A stretch of DNA of 33,070 nucleotides from a virus, in the IMG/VR virus record IMGVR_UViG_3300043449_000754, positions 1 to 33,070 of that record. One strand, written 5' to 3'. Shown in pieces: positions 4,551 through 10,709 of this stretch. Position 1 is the first letter of the stretch; each line of letters starts with the position of its first letter. The notes under the pieces are model-generated. The model saw only the letters and a list, made by a program, of their open reading frames with translations. It made no database searches and was not told where the DNA came from. The translations under genes were made by a program, and so were the position numbers.

Positions 4551-6124
4551 ATAAATACGGGAGACTATCAAATTCTATCCCATCTACAACTTCAACAACT
4601 AAGCCACCTAAAGAAGAGGTCACGCAAAAAAAAATGTATACCGAAGAAGAGTTCGTAGCAAACAGTAATGCGGCTCGTGCCTATGAGGATGAGTTAAAGG
4701 CTTACGAAACAAATCTTGATACATATAAAAAGAATTTAGCCTTATATTCTAAGGGCCCAGACGCAATAAAAGAATCGGCTGGAGATATTAAATTAACAGA
4801 GTTTAACGTAAAGGGTGGTAAAAAGAAGGTTGTTGGTTCTGATTCATTTTCTGCTGAAAAATTTAATGCCGATCTAGATAAAAGTATAAAGTCTGGAGAC
4901 GTTGTGGATCTTTATGATAAATCAATAGATCCTACTACGAGGAGATTAATATTAAATTCGAGCACTCTGTCTGGTGAAGTTAAGCCTGACGTTTATGGCA
5001 AGGTTTCAAAAGTGTATATTCCAAAAGGGACTAAATTCACAAACTACAGCCAGATATATGGTGAAAACTTTAATCCAGAAGAATACTATAAAGCATCAAA
5101 AGGTAAAAACTTTGACAAGTATTTACAAGACAAAGGATATGTAGGTAGATCTTTTGTTGCCAGGACTGGTGCTAGTATGTACTATGAAAAACCAACCGAG
5201 CCAATAAAGCCGACTCTTGAACCTATAGAAAGGATAAAAGGTAGCCAGGTAAAATGGAACCCTATAGAACTACCGAAAGCGACTCAAATTGAAAATAAAT
5301 ACAAACCACTATCTGTTGCGAAAGCACCAAAAGAAGGTAATTGGAATAATCCAGAGCCAAAGGGCTACAAAACAAAGAGAGAGGTTGTTAAGAGCAGAGA
5401 GGGTGGCCAAGGCAAAAAGGTTAGCCCATTCTCTACCGTGTATGTCCCCAAGAAAGATGGCGGAGGGGTCAGGAAGATGCCAGCAATACTGGTTGGAAAA
5501 GAAAAGGTTGAGACCGAAAAGGCAAAGGGCTGGAGATACAATATGGAGGAAAGACAGGCAAAAGCATTTTACGCTCCAAAAAGTGATTTAGGGCATGGTG
5601 GATACTACGAGATGGGCGACCAAGCGTTTGATGATCAAGGCCAATCTGTAGATATGTCTAAAGTTATAAAGTCAGACCTTAAAAATATTAAGGCCGAAAG
5701 AAGTAATTGGAAACAAAACACAAGCCTTAGCGGATCTGAAAAGAGAGAGGGTTTAAAAGAATACAGGTCAGACATTAAACAGGCTAGATTATCTGGTAGA
5801 TACGCTAAAAGAGGTGACCTTAGCTCTGCTGGAGATGAAACGTGGAGGGAGGGCGACAAGTCAAAGTTAACATATTTTACTCCAGATGTTAAAAAAACTG
5901 GAGATAGTGGGGCAATGAGTGGATACACTAGCGCTGCAATGCAAAATATTGAAAGAATCAAGTCTCTTAATACGGCAGAGGGTCAAAATAGATTAAATGC
6001 TTCGATAACAAAAAGGACTAAGTCAGAAAATTTCATCAAGGCTGCCGAGGACAACGCTACAAATCGCAACAGCACTCAGGCCAGGATGGCACTTTTCCCT
6101 GGATGGGGTAAAAAAATAAAATAA
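4541..6124 (+). CDS. Unidentified 527-aa protein, possible virion protein
   Basis: A 527-residue, Lys-, Glu- and Tyr-rich, hydrophilic protein with no membrane segment and no enzymatic motif I can see. Residues about 25-75 look coiled-coil-like (EEEFVANSNAARAYEDELKA). The middle is rich in Pro and Lys (EKPTEPIKPTLEPIERIKGS), and the C-terminus ends MALFPGWGKKIK. Composition suggests an elongated, partly disordered virion or ejected protein, but this is inference. The start could be ATG 4541 or ATG 4547; 4541 overlaps the upstream gene by 10 bp and is preferred. A strong terminator follows 23 bp after the stop, so this gene ends its transcription unit. Confidence 0.85.
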   Translation: MAMNKYGRLSNSIPSTTSTTKPPKEEVTQKKMYTEEEFVANSNAARAYEDELKAYETNLDTYKKNLALYSKGPDAIKESAGDIKLTEFNVKGGKKKVVGSDSFSAEKFNADLDKSIKSGDVVDLYDKSIDPTTRRLILNSSTLSGEVKPDVYGKVSKVYIPKGTKFTNYSQIYGENFNPEEYYKASKGKNFDKYLQDKGYVGRSFVARTGASMYYEKPTEPIKPTLEPIERIKGSQVKWNPIELPKATQIENKYKPLSVAKAPKEGNWNNPEPKGYKTKREVVKSREGGQGKKVSPFSTVYVPKKDGGGVRKMPAILVGKEKVETEKAKGWRYNMEERQAKAFYAPKSDLGHGGYYEMGDQAFDDQGQSVDMSKVIKSDLKNIKAERSNWKQNTSLSGSEKREGLKEYRSDIKQARLSGRYAKRGDLSSAGDETWREGDKSKLTYFTPDVKKTGDSGAMSGYTSAAMQNIERIKSLNTAEGQNRLNASITKRTKSENFIKAAEDNATNRNSTQARMALFPGWGKKIK

Positions 6125-6147
6125 ATCATCCAAAATTTATAAAAATT

Positions 6148-6168
6148 GGGCCTTCGGGCCCTTTTTTT
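6148..6168 (+). terminator. Rho-independent terminator with UUCG tetraloop
   Basis: GGGCC (6148-6152) and GGCCC (6157-6161) form a 5-bp GC stem closed by a C(UUCG)G tetraloop and followed by seven T residues. It separates the 527-aa gene from groEL. Confidence 0.9.
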
Positions 6169-6191
6169 GTTTACAGTAAACAAAAAATTAC

Positions 6192-6199
6192 TAAATTTG
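6192..6199 (+). promoter_or_regulatory. Bacteroidota-type promoter of groEL-groES
   Basis: TAAATTTG (6192-6199) is the -7 box, with TTTG at 6166-6169 as a possible -33 element 22 bp upstream; the latter lies inside the T-tract of the preceding terminator. The groEL ATG is 17 bp downstream with an A/T-rich leader. Confidence 0.6.
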
Positions 6200-6216
6200 G
6201 TGTAAAATTTAATAAA

Positions 6217-7782
6217 ATGATAGTAAAGGAGATCCATTTTGGCGATGAAGGCCAAAAAAAATTAAAGCTTGGCATCAAGAAGATTGCTGGGGCGGTAAAG
6301 AGTACTCTTGGCGCTAGAGGTCGGACCGTATTAATCGAGTCGGAGCAGCACGTGGGAGGAATTACAGTGACAAAGGACGGTGTAACGGTGGCAAAGGCTA
6401 TCAACTTGTACGACCCGACCGAGAACCTGGCCGTCATCATGATGAGGCAGGCAGCAGACAAGACGGCAACAGTGGCTGGTGACGGTACAACGACATCAAT
6501 TGTCTTGGCAGAGGCTATAATTGACGCATCTGACAAGTATCTAAAGCCCGACCACAATGTAACCGAGGTGATACGCAAGATAAACGCCATCACCAAGAAG
6601 GTCGTCTCTATTTTAGATAAAAAATCAAAAAAAGTAAACGGCAGGAGGCTGTATGACGTGGCCACTATATCGTCAAACAATGACCACGAGGTGGGCAAGA
6701 TGATCGGTGACGCATTCTCAGAGGTTTCTCTTGTGACCGTTGAGAACAGCATGAACTCTGAGACAAGGGCCGAGATTATTAATGGGATGCGTATCGAGAG
6801 GGGATACACGTCACAGTACTTTGTGACTGACGCAAAGAAGCAGGAGTGTGTCCTTGACAACCCGTACGTACTTATATGCGACCACGAGATCAGCAACATA
6901 TCCAACCTAGAGAAGGTGCTTGCTCCAATTGTCTCTCAGGGCAAGTCGTTGCTCATCATTGGCACATTAGGGCCAAACGCACTTCAGACGCTAAACGTGA
7001 ACGTGTACCAGGGCAAGATTAAGGCGTGCAATATTATTCCTCCATCCTTTGGATACAGACAGAAAGACCTGCTGAAAGATTTGGCGGTAGCCCTTGGTGG
7101 CACATACTTCAGCGATGACACTGGTGACGATCTGTCAATCATATCTCTTAGCGACCTTGGAAGAGCGTCAAAGGTAATTGTAAGAAAGGACATGACCGTG
7201 TTTATGCACCAGTCTGAGTTTAAGTCTGACATTGACAACCACCTTGCTGATTTAAAGGGAATGATAGACCAGACAGACAGCCAAGAGGACAGGGAATTCT
7301 TAAGAGAGAGGATAGCCAACATATCTGGTGGAATAGGGGTGATATATGTCGGTGCACAGAGCGACATTGAGCAGAAGGAGAAGAGAGACAGGATAGATGA
7401 CGCTGTGTACGCTGTGATGGCGGCACTAGAGGAGGGCATTCTTCCAGGGGGTGGGATTGCCTTGGCAGAGTGTGCATCGTTGATAGATGACCACGAGGAC
7501 GTGGCGGCTAAGATCATGTATGACGCACTAATATCACCATTCAATCAGATTCTAGTTAACGCAGGCAAGAACCCGAAATCTATCGCACTCAATATGCTTG
7601 AGAACAAGGGATGGGGATATGACGTAAAGAATGATGTGGCTGGTGACATGATAAAGATGGGGATCATTGACCCGACCAAGGTCACAAAGAATGCACTACT
7701 AAATGCTGTGTCTGTTGCGACCACAATAATGAGTACTAACGCAATTATAACAAATATCAGAGCAGATGAGAGTTCTAAATAA
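6217..7782 (+). CDS. groEL: GroEL-family chaperonin (Hsp60), phage-encoded
   Basis: A 521-residue group I chaperonin, slightly shorter than the usual 540-550. It would form the ATP-driven folding ring with the GroES encoded next. Visible family features: ITVTKDGVTVAK with the catalytic-domain Asp (D54, equivalent to E. coli D52); AGDGTTT with D89 (D87); apical RGYTSQYF carrying the substrate-binding Tyr/Phe cluster; IDDAVYA with the hydrolytic Asp (D398); LPGGG; and IDPTKVTKNAL with the late Asp (D495). All ATPase positions appear intact. The C-terminal GGM-repeat tail is missing; it ends IRADESSK. It has its own promoter box after a terminator. The last 17 bp overlap groES. Codon use is richer in G/C-ending codons than in the 527-aa gene upstream, compatible with separate acquisition. 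Confidence 0.97.
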   Translation: MIVKEIHFGDEGQKKLKLGIKKIAGAVKSTLGARGRTVLIESEQHVGGITVTKDGVTVAKAINLYDPTENLAVIMMRQAADKTATVAGDGTTTSIVLAEAIIDASDKYLKPDHNVTEVIRKINAITKKVVSILDKKSKKVNGRRLYDVATISSNNDHEVGKMIGDAFSEVSLVTVENSMNSETRAEIINGMRIERGYTSQYFVTDAKKQECVLDNPYVLICDHEISNISNLEKVLAPIVSQGKSLLIIGTLGPNALQTLNVNVYQGKIKACNIIPPSFGYRQKDLLKDLAVALGGTYFSDDTGDDLSIISLSDLGRASKVIVRKDMTVFMHQSEFKSDIDNHLADLKGMIDQTDSQEDREFLRERIANISGGIGVIYVGAQSDIEQKEKRDRIDDAVYAVMAALEEGILPGGGIALAECASLIDDHEDVAAKIMYDALISPFNQILVNAGKNPKSIALNMLENKGWGYDVKNDVAGDMIKMGIIDPTKVTKNALLNAVSVATTIMSTNAIITNIRADESSK

Positions 7783-8023
7783 GTTCATACTAATCGAGAA
7801 GATTGTAGAGCAGAAAAAATCAAGCAGCGGACTAATACTTAGCGGTGACGAGTACCAGGACATGAGGTACCAGTACGGTATAATCGTTGAGCCAGGGATC
7901 AATGTTGTAGGAATGTCAAACGGTGACAAGGTGATGTACGACAAGGTTCACTCATACGAGGTCCTAATTGACAACAATAGGTTTACTGTTGTTCAGGAGA
8001 AGGACATTGTTTGCGTTCTTTAA
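7766..8023 (+). CDS. groES: GroES-family co-chaperonin (Hsp10)
   Basis: An 85-residue co-chaperonin, the lid of the GroEL chamber, slightly shorter than the 95-100 residues of bacterial GroES. The segment SSSGLILSGDE matches the mobile loop, with LIL in place of the IVL tripeptide that docks on GroEL. YQYGIIVEPG, then NGDKVMYDKV and FTVVQEKDIVCVL, match the beta-barrel and the conserved C-terminal strand (ESDILA in E. coli). It starts 17 bp before the groEL stop, so translation is coupled and the order is groEL-groES, reversed from the normal bacterial operon. Its 3' end overlaps a convergent minus-strand gene by 41 bp. Confidence 0.93.
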   Translation: MRVLNKFILIEKIVEQKKSSSGLILSGDEYQDMRYQYGIIVEPGINVVGMSNGDKVMYDKVHSYEVLIDNNRFTVVQEKDIVCVL

Positions 8024-8489
8024 AGTCTGAGTTAAATCTCTTTATAGCGTGGGCTAGCATCCTCTCGGAGTAAGAGGCGTTTGGTTTCATTACCTTATTT
8101 CGTCTTGGTGTCTCTGGGAAGGGTTCTAGCCCAGTTAGCTTTCTATACATACTGGCTATCATCTTTTTAGACTGGAACGATAGCTCGTACAGGTTGTACT
8201 CTCCGTACCTTCTTTTCCTCCATATTGAGATGAACCCCTCTCTAAGTAGTCTGTCAAATCTTCTTTTATCCCAAGACATAAACGATGCGTACTCGTTAAA
8301 TTTTGACCTGGTGAATAGTTTCTCTGAGTACAGGTACAATAGCATATCAACGTCTGCAGATGACTTTAGCCCGTACTGGAATATGGCCCACTTTCTAATC
8401 ATCCCCCAGTTCTTAAGAAAGTCGTACTTGGTATCTCTGCCATAGTAAATAGCGTCAACACGCTTCTTTCTCTTTTTAATTATTCTCAT
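7983..8489 (-). CDS. Probable winged-helix DNA-binding regulator
   Basis: A 168-residue, strongly basic protein on the strand opposite to all genes around it. Residues about 40-125 read like a winged-helix domain: a long helix (SADVDMLLYLYSEKLFTRSK), a recognition-helix candidate (SWDKRRFDRLLREG), a wing (IWRKRRYGEYNLYELS) and a last helix (SKKMIASMYRKLTG). The order resembles MarR/PadR-type regulators. The N-terminus is RIIKKRKKR and the C-terminal tail is basic and probably disordered. It converges on groES (41 bp overlap) and diverges from 8521-8907, with face-to-face promoter boxes between. A role in timing late transcription is inference. Confidence 0.75.
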   Translation of the reverse strand: MRIIKKRKKRVDAIYYGRDTKYDFLKNWGMIRKWAIFQYGLKSSADVDMLLYLYSEKLFTRSKFNEYASFMSWDKRRFDRLLREGFISIWRKRRYGEYNLYELSFQSKKMIASMYRKLTGLEPFPETPRRNKVMKPNASYSERMLAHAIKRFNSDFKERKQCPSPEQQ

Positions 8490-8495
8490 TTTTAT

Positions 8496-8503
8496 TATAT
8501 TTG
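8496..8503 (+). promoter_or_regulatory. Rightward -7 box (TATATTTG)
   Basis: TATATTTG ends 17 bp before the ATG at 8521. It matches TAnnTTTG. A -33 element is weak (T-rich 8469-8477). Confidence 0.55.
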
Positions 8504-8513
8504 TACTTTAAAA

Positions 8514-8521
8514 CAAAGTTA
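8514..8521 (-). promoter_or_regulatory. Leftward -7 box (TAACTTTG) of the winged-helix gene
   Basis: On the minus strand TAACTTTG occupies 8521-8514, 24 bp before the ATG at 8489. Together with the rightward box at 8496-8503 it makes a compact divergent promoter region in which the two polymerases would exclude each other. Confidence 0.5.
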
Positions 8522-8907
8522 TGAAAAATAGATCTACAAAGACAACCACAATAACGCCAATTGAAAAAAATGTGGCATATGCTGAGGCGATGGTAAATTC
8601 AGTTAAAATGGCGACGCAAGAGGGCATTGCCGAGGCTACTGGAGATATGTATAATAAAAATACTTTCAAAAACAACACCGTTGACTTGTTTAACAGAAAG
8701 AAGTACGACATCTCAAGAGAGTTTGACGGTAGAGAGGTAGAGGGCACAATGATGGAGCGTCCTACATTAGGGGGTGGCAAGATGGTAGTAGAGAATTTTA
8801 ACAATATGCCTGGGGGTGGATCTCACACACAAAGGACTAGATTTAACTCTGAGGGTATGCCAGTTAAAAGAACTATCAAAGACAAAAAAATAAATCCACG
8901 TGGGTAG
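8521..8907 (+). CDS. Hypothetical 128-aa protein, possible virion protein
   Basis: A 128-residue basic protein starting MKNRSTKTTTITPIEKNVAY. Residues 15-45 are a probable amphipathic helix (AEAMVNSVKMATQEGIAEAT); the remainder is Gly-, Asn- and Lys-rich and probably extended (TLGGGKMVVENFNNMPGGG). No known domain is recognised. It is the first gene of the rightward unit that continues into the appendage genes. The start is supported by the TATATTTG box and a short A-rich leader (AAAACAAAGTT). Confidence 0.75.
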   Translation: MKNRSTKTTTITPIEKNVAYAEAMVNSVKMATQEGIAEATGDMYNKNTFKNNTVDLFNRKKYDISREFDGREVEGTMMERPTLGGGKMVVENFNNMPGGGSHTQRTRFNSEGMPVKRTIKDKKINPRG

Positions 8908-8929
8908 TTATGTCTATCGTTGATTGGCC

Positions 8930-9181
8930 ATGATTATAATTAAGAAACACTACGGATTTGGCGACACGGTACAGGCAATAACCAGGGCCACTGGGATTGA
9001 AAAAGTTGTAAAGGCCGTGGCTGGAGAGGACTGTGGGTGTAACGAAAGAAAAGAAAAACTAAACGATCCAAACTTATTAATTAACAGAATATTTTATGGG
9101 ACAGAGCAAGACATCCAAGTACTACGCAAGCAACCCGAAGGCGGCAGAGAAGAGGAGAGAGTATCAGAGGGAGCTGAATAA
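8930..9181 (+). CDS. Small phage protein with CGC motif
   Basis: An 83-residue protein read from ATG 8930; a TTG start 6 bp earlier is less likely. The N-terminal part (GFGDTVQAITRATGIEKVVK, then GEDCGCNERKEKLNDPN) matches small phage proteins I recall from Bacteroidota elements, where a short helix is followed by a CxC motif and RKEKLN. The Cys pair may bind a metal. The last 28 residues are Arg/Glu-rich and overlap the next gene by 86 bp in another frame, so the C-terminus may be an unconstrained extension. Confidence 0.65.
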   Translation: MIIIKKHYGFGDTVQAITRATGIEKVVKAVAGEDCGCNERKEKLNDPNLLINRIFYGTEQDIQVLRKQPEGGREEERVSEGAE

Positions 9182-9356
9182 AAGCGAGTCTGAGAAGAAG
9201 TACAGGGCAGAGCACACTAAGGAGAGAAGAAAGAGGGGGATTGATGGCAAGGGTGGCCCTGACGTTAGTATGAAAAAAAATGGTAAATTTGTACTTGAGT
9301 CTCCTTCTATCAATAGAGGTAGAAACGGGGCCAATGGAAAAAGCACAAAAAAATAA
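9096..9356 (+). CDS. Conserved basic phage protein (SKYYASNPKAxEKRREY ... GKSTKK)
   Basis: An 86-residue, very basic protein with the order SKYYASNPKAAEKRREYQRE, KKYRAEH, GIDGKGGPDVS, and the end SINRGRNGANGKSTKK. I recall this arrangement (Tyr/Lys-rich helix, GxGDGKDxSH-like turn, NRxRNG-DGKSTKK end) from small basic proteins of many crAss-like and marine phages, usually next to structural genes; the function is unknown but a capsid-interior or DNA-binding role is plausible. It overlaps the preceding gene by 86 bp and reads in a different frame. Confidence 0.8.
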   Translation: MGQSKTSKYYASNPKAAEKRREYQRELNKSESEKKYRAEHTKERRKRGIDGKGGPDVSMKKNGKFVLESPSINRGRNGANGKSTKK

Positions 9357-9372
9357 CTTTTAAAAAAAGAAT

Positions 9373-9987
9373 ATGCCAGTATCAATACCAGCAGGGACAA
9401 AGTTTGAGGCTATTAAGCCTACAACAGTTGTCAACAGAAGATCAGCGTTAGTCAACTCTAACGATCAAACATTTACTATTGAGGATATTGTTGCCGCAGC
9501 AGGTGGTGGCACTTTTCCTATAACAAACAACTACATACCAAAGGCTGATAATGCTGGAGGATTAATTGATTCAGGTTTATATGAAGTTATTTTTGCTGGG
9601 GACAAAATTTTGTCTGGTTTATATGATGGCGGTCTTAGCTTTTCTACTACTTCTAGTGCTGAATTAATTGTAATCAACAGTGGTCTTCCTAAATTTGCCA
9701 GGATTGGTGACACATATGGTTCTAATGGACCGCCTTTTGGAATTGATATTGATTCTGCAAGTGGAGGTGTAAATATTATAACCAACGGTGTAAATGTTTT
9801 AGGTTTTAATCAATTAACTGGAGACTATCAAATCGGTGGATCAACTAGTAGATTTGGAATAAAAGATGCCGATACAGTTCACCCAACTTTGCAAGCAACT
9901 CCAGACATGATTCAAAATATATTAGGGGTAAATTATCTTTTAATTGATATATCTGGAACTGTATATAAAATACAATTAATTCCTTAA
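9373..9987 (+). CDS. Probable appendage or head-fibre protein, 204 aa
   Basis: A 204-residue protein with almost no Cys, rich in Gly, Ser, Thr, Ile and Asn, of the beta-rich type seen in phage fibres and decoration proteins. The N-terminus (MPVSIPAGTKFEAIKPTTVV) could be the virion-anchoring segment. Residues 50-150 carry repeated short strands (SGLYEVIFAGDKILSGLYDG). The C-terminus (INYLLIDISGT-like VNYLLIDISGTVYKIQLIP) resembles the last strands of fibre head domains. No receptor-binding motif is recognisable. It is spaced 2 bp from the following 41-aa gene, so it is co-expressed with the downstream appendage genes. Confidence 0.7.
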   Translation: MPVSIPAGTKFEAIKPTTVVNRRSALVNSNDQTFTIEDIVAAAGGGTFPITNNYIPKADNAGGLIDSGLYEVIFAGDKILSGLYDGGLSFSTTSSAELIVINSGLPKFARIGDTYGSNGPPFGIDIDSASGGVNIITNGVNVLGFNQLTGDYQIGGSTSRFGIKDADTVHPTLQATPDMIQNILGVNYLLIDISGTVYKIQLIP

Positions 9988-9989
9988 TA

Positions 9990-10115
9990 ATGGACAAAGA
10001 AAAAGCATTAATAATAATTGAAAGAGCCTTAGACGAGGCTACAAAAAAAGGCGTTTATAGCCTTGTAGATGTGGCCGCTATTTTAAACGCACTTAACACC
10101 ATAAAAAACGACTAA
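9990..10115 (+). CDS. Small helical phage protein, 41 aa
   Basis: ATG 9990 to TAA 10115, encoding MDKEKALIIIERALDEATKK, then GVYSLVDVAAILNALNTIKND. The two-helix pattern with GVYSL-DV--IL-ALN is one I recall from microproteins lying among tail-fibre genes of Bacteroidota phages. It starts 2 bp after the upstream stop and is followed 2 bp after its own stop by the next ATG. A role as a small assembly factor or connector is possible; none is shown. Confidence 0.75.
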   Translation: MDKEKALIIIERALDEATKKGVYSLVDVAAILNALNTIKND

Positions 10116-10117
10116 AG

Positions 10118-10378
10118 ATGGCATATCAAAAATTACAACAAGGAAGAGCTGCTGAGGTAACTCCAGACGATATTAACAAGATACCATACATTGGGTATCC
10201 AAGCGAGACATGGCCATGCGTACTTTATATTGGAGTAACTGGTGATGTACGGGTGCTAACAGCTGGCGGTGACGATGTTATATTCTATAATGTTCAAGGG
10301 GGGACTGTGCTACCTATTCAAGTAATACAGGTATTTACAACCAACACAACGGCATTACGCATTGTAGCACTTTGGTAA
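10118..10378 (+). CDS. Spike-base-like virion protein
   Basis: An 86-residue beta-sandwich-like protein. The pattern CVLYIGVTGDVRVLTAGGDD, then VIFYNVQGGTVLPIQVIQVF, and the end TNTTALRIVALW, matches a family I recall as the spike base protein of the Rhodobacter gene transfer agent (RCAP_Rcc01079-type): ALYVGTGGDLxVxxAGGDxVxFxNVxAGxxLPIRVxRVxATGTTAxxIVALW. It would form a small capsid- or baseplate-attached base for a fibre. Neighbours agree: fibre-like proteins flank it. The match is from memory of the consensus, not a search. Confidence 0.8.
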   Translation: MAYQKLQQGRAAEVTPDDINKIPYIGYPSETWPCVLYIGVTGDVRVLTAGGDDVIFYNVQGGTVLPIQVIQVFTTNTTALRIVALW

Positions 10379-10379
10379 G

Positions 10380-10709
10380 ATGGCTCTCATTAGCAATGAA
10401 GGTAATGTTGGGCTAACCAGTACAGTTCTTTACGAGTGCAGGTCTCAAAATGTGTGCGCTATAAATTACATTAGATTTTCAAACTCAGCATCTAACTATG
10501 ATGTTATCCTACAAAAGTACGTTGCATCAAGCGCTACAACTGTTGACATATACACGCTAACACTAACTCACGGTGACACCGTGACTGACGACATGGTGTA
10601 CATACTATATAACGGTGACAAGATACTGGCCACAACAACTGACGCAAACACCACATTTATAATCAGCGGAGAAGAGGGACCTAACTTATCTTTCTTAAGA
10701 TGCAAGTAA
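10380..10709 (+). CDS. Small virion-associated beta protein, 109 aa
   Basis: A 109-residue beta-rich protein (MALISNEGNVGLTSTVLYEC at the start, EEGPNLSFLRCK at the end). The internal NYIRFSNSASNYDVILQKYV and LTHGDTVTDDMVYILYNGDK look like strands of a jelly-roll or sandwich domain, similar in style to small phage proteins next to spike-base proteins. It is spaced 1 bp from the upstream stop and overlaps the fibre gene by 10 bp. Structural role is inferred from context. Confidence 0.65.
   Translation: MALISNEGNVGLTSTVLYECRSQNVCAINYIRFSNSASNYDVILQKYVASSATTVDIYTLTLTHGDTVTDDMVYILYNGDKILATTTDANTTFIISGEEGPNLSFLRCK

Noticed and set aside
6171-7544. Long minus-strand frames opposite groEL
   Set aside because: They are mirror frames of a clear chaperonin gene. 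The encoded sequences are Ser/Leu-rich without any family pattern and have no start context.
9284-9291. TAAATTTG box inside the basic 86-aa gene
   Set aside because: It is generated by Lys-Phe-Val codons, as are similar boxes at 4394 and 19031. The spacing to the next gene is long and there is no -33 element.
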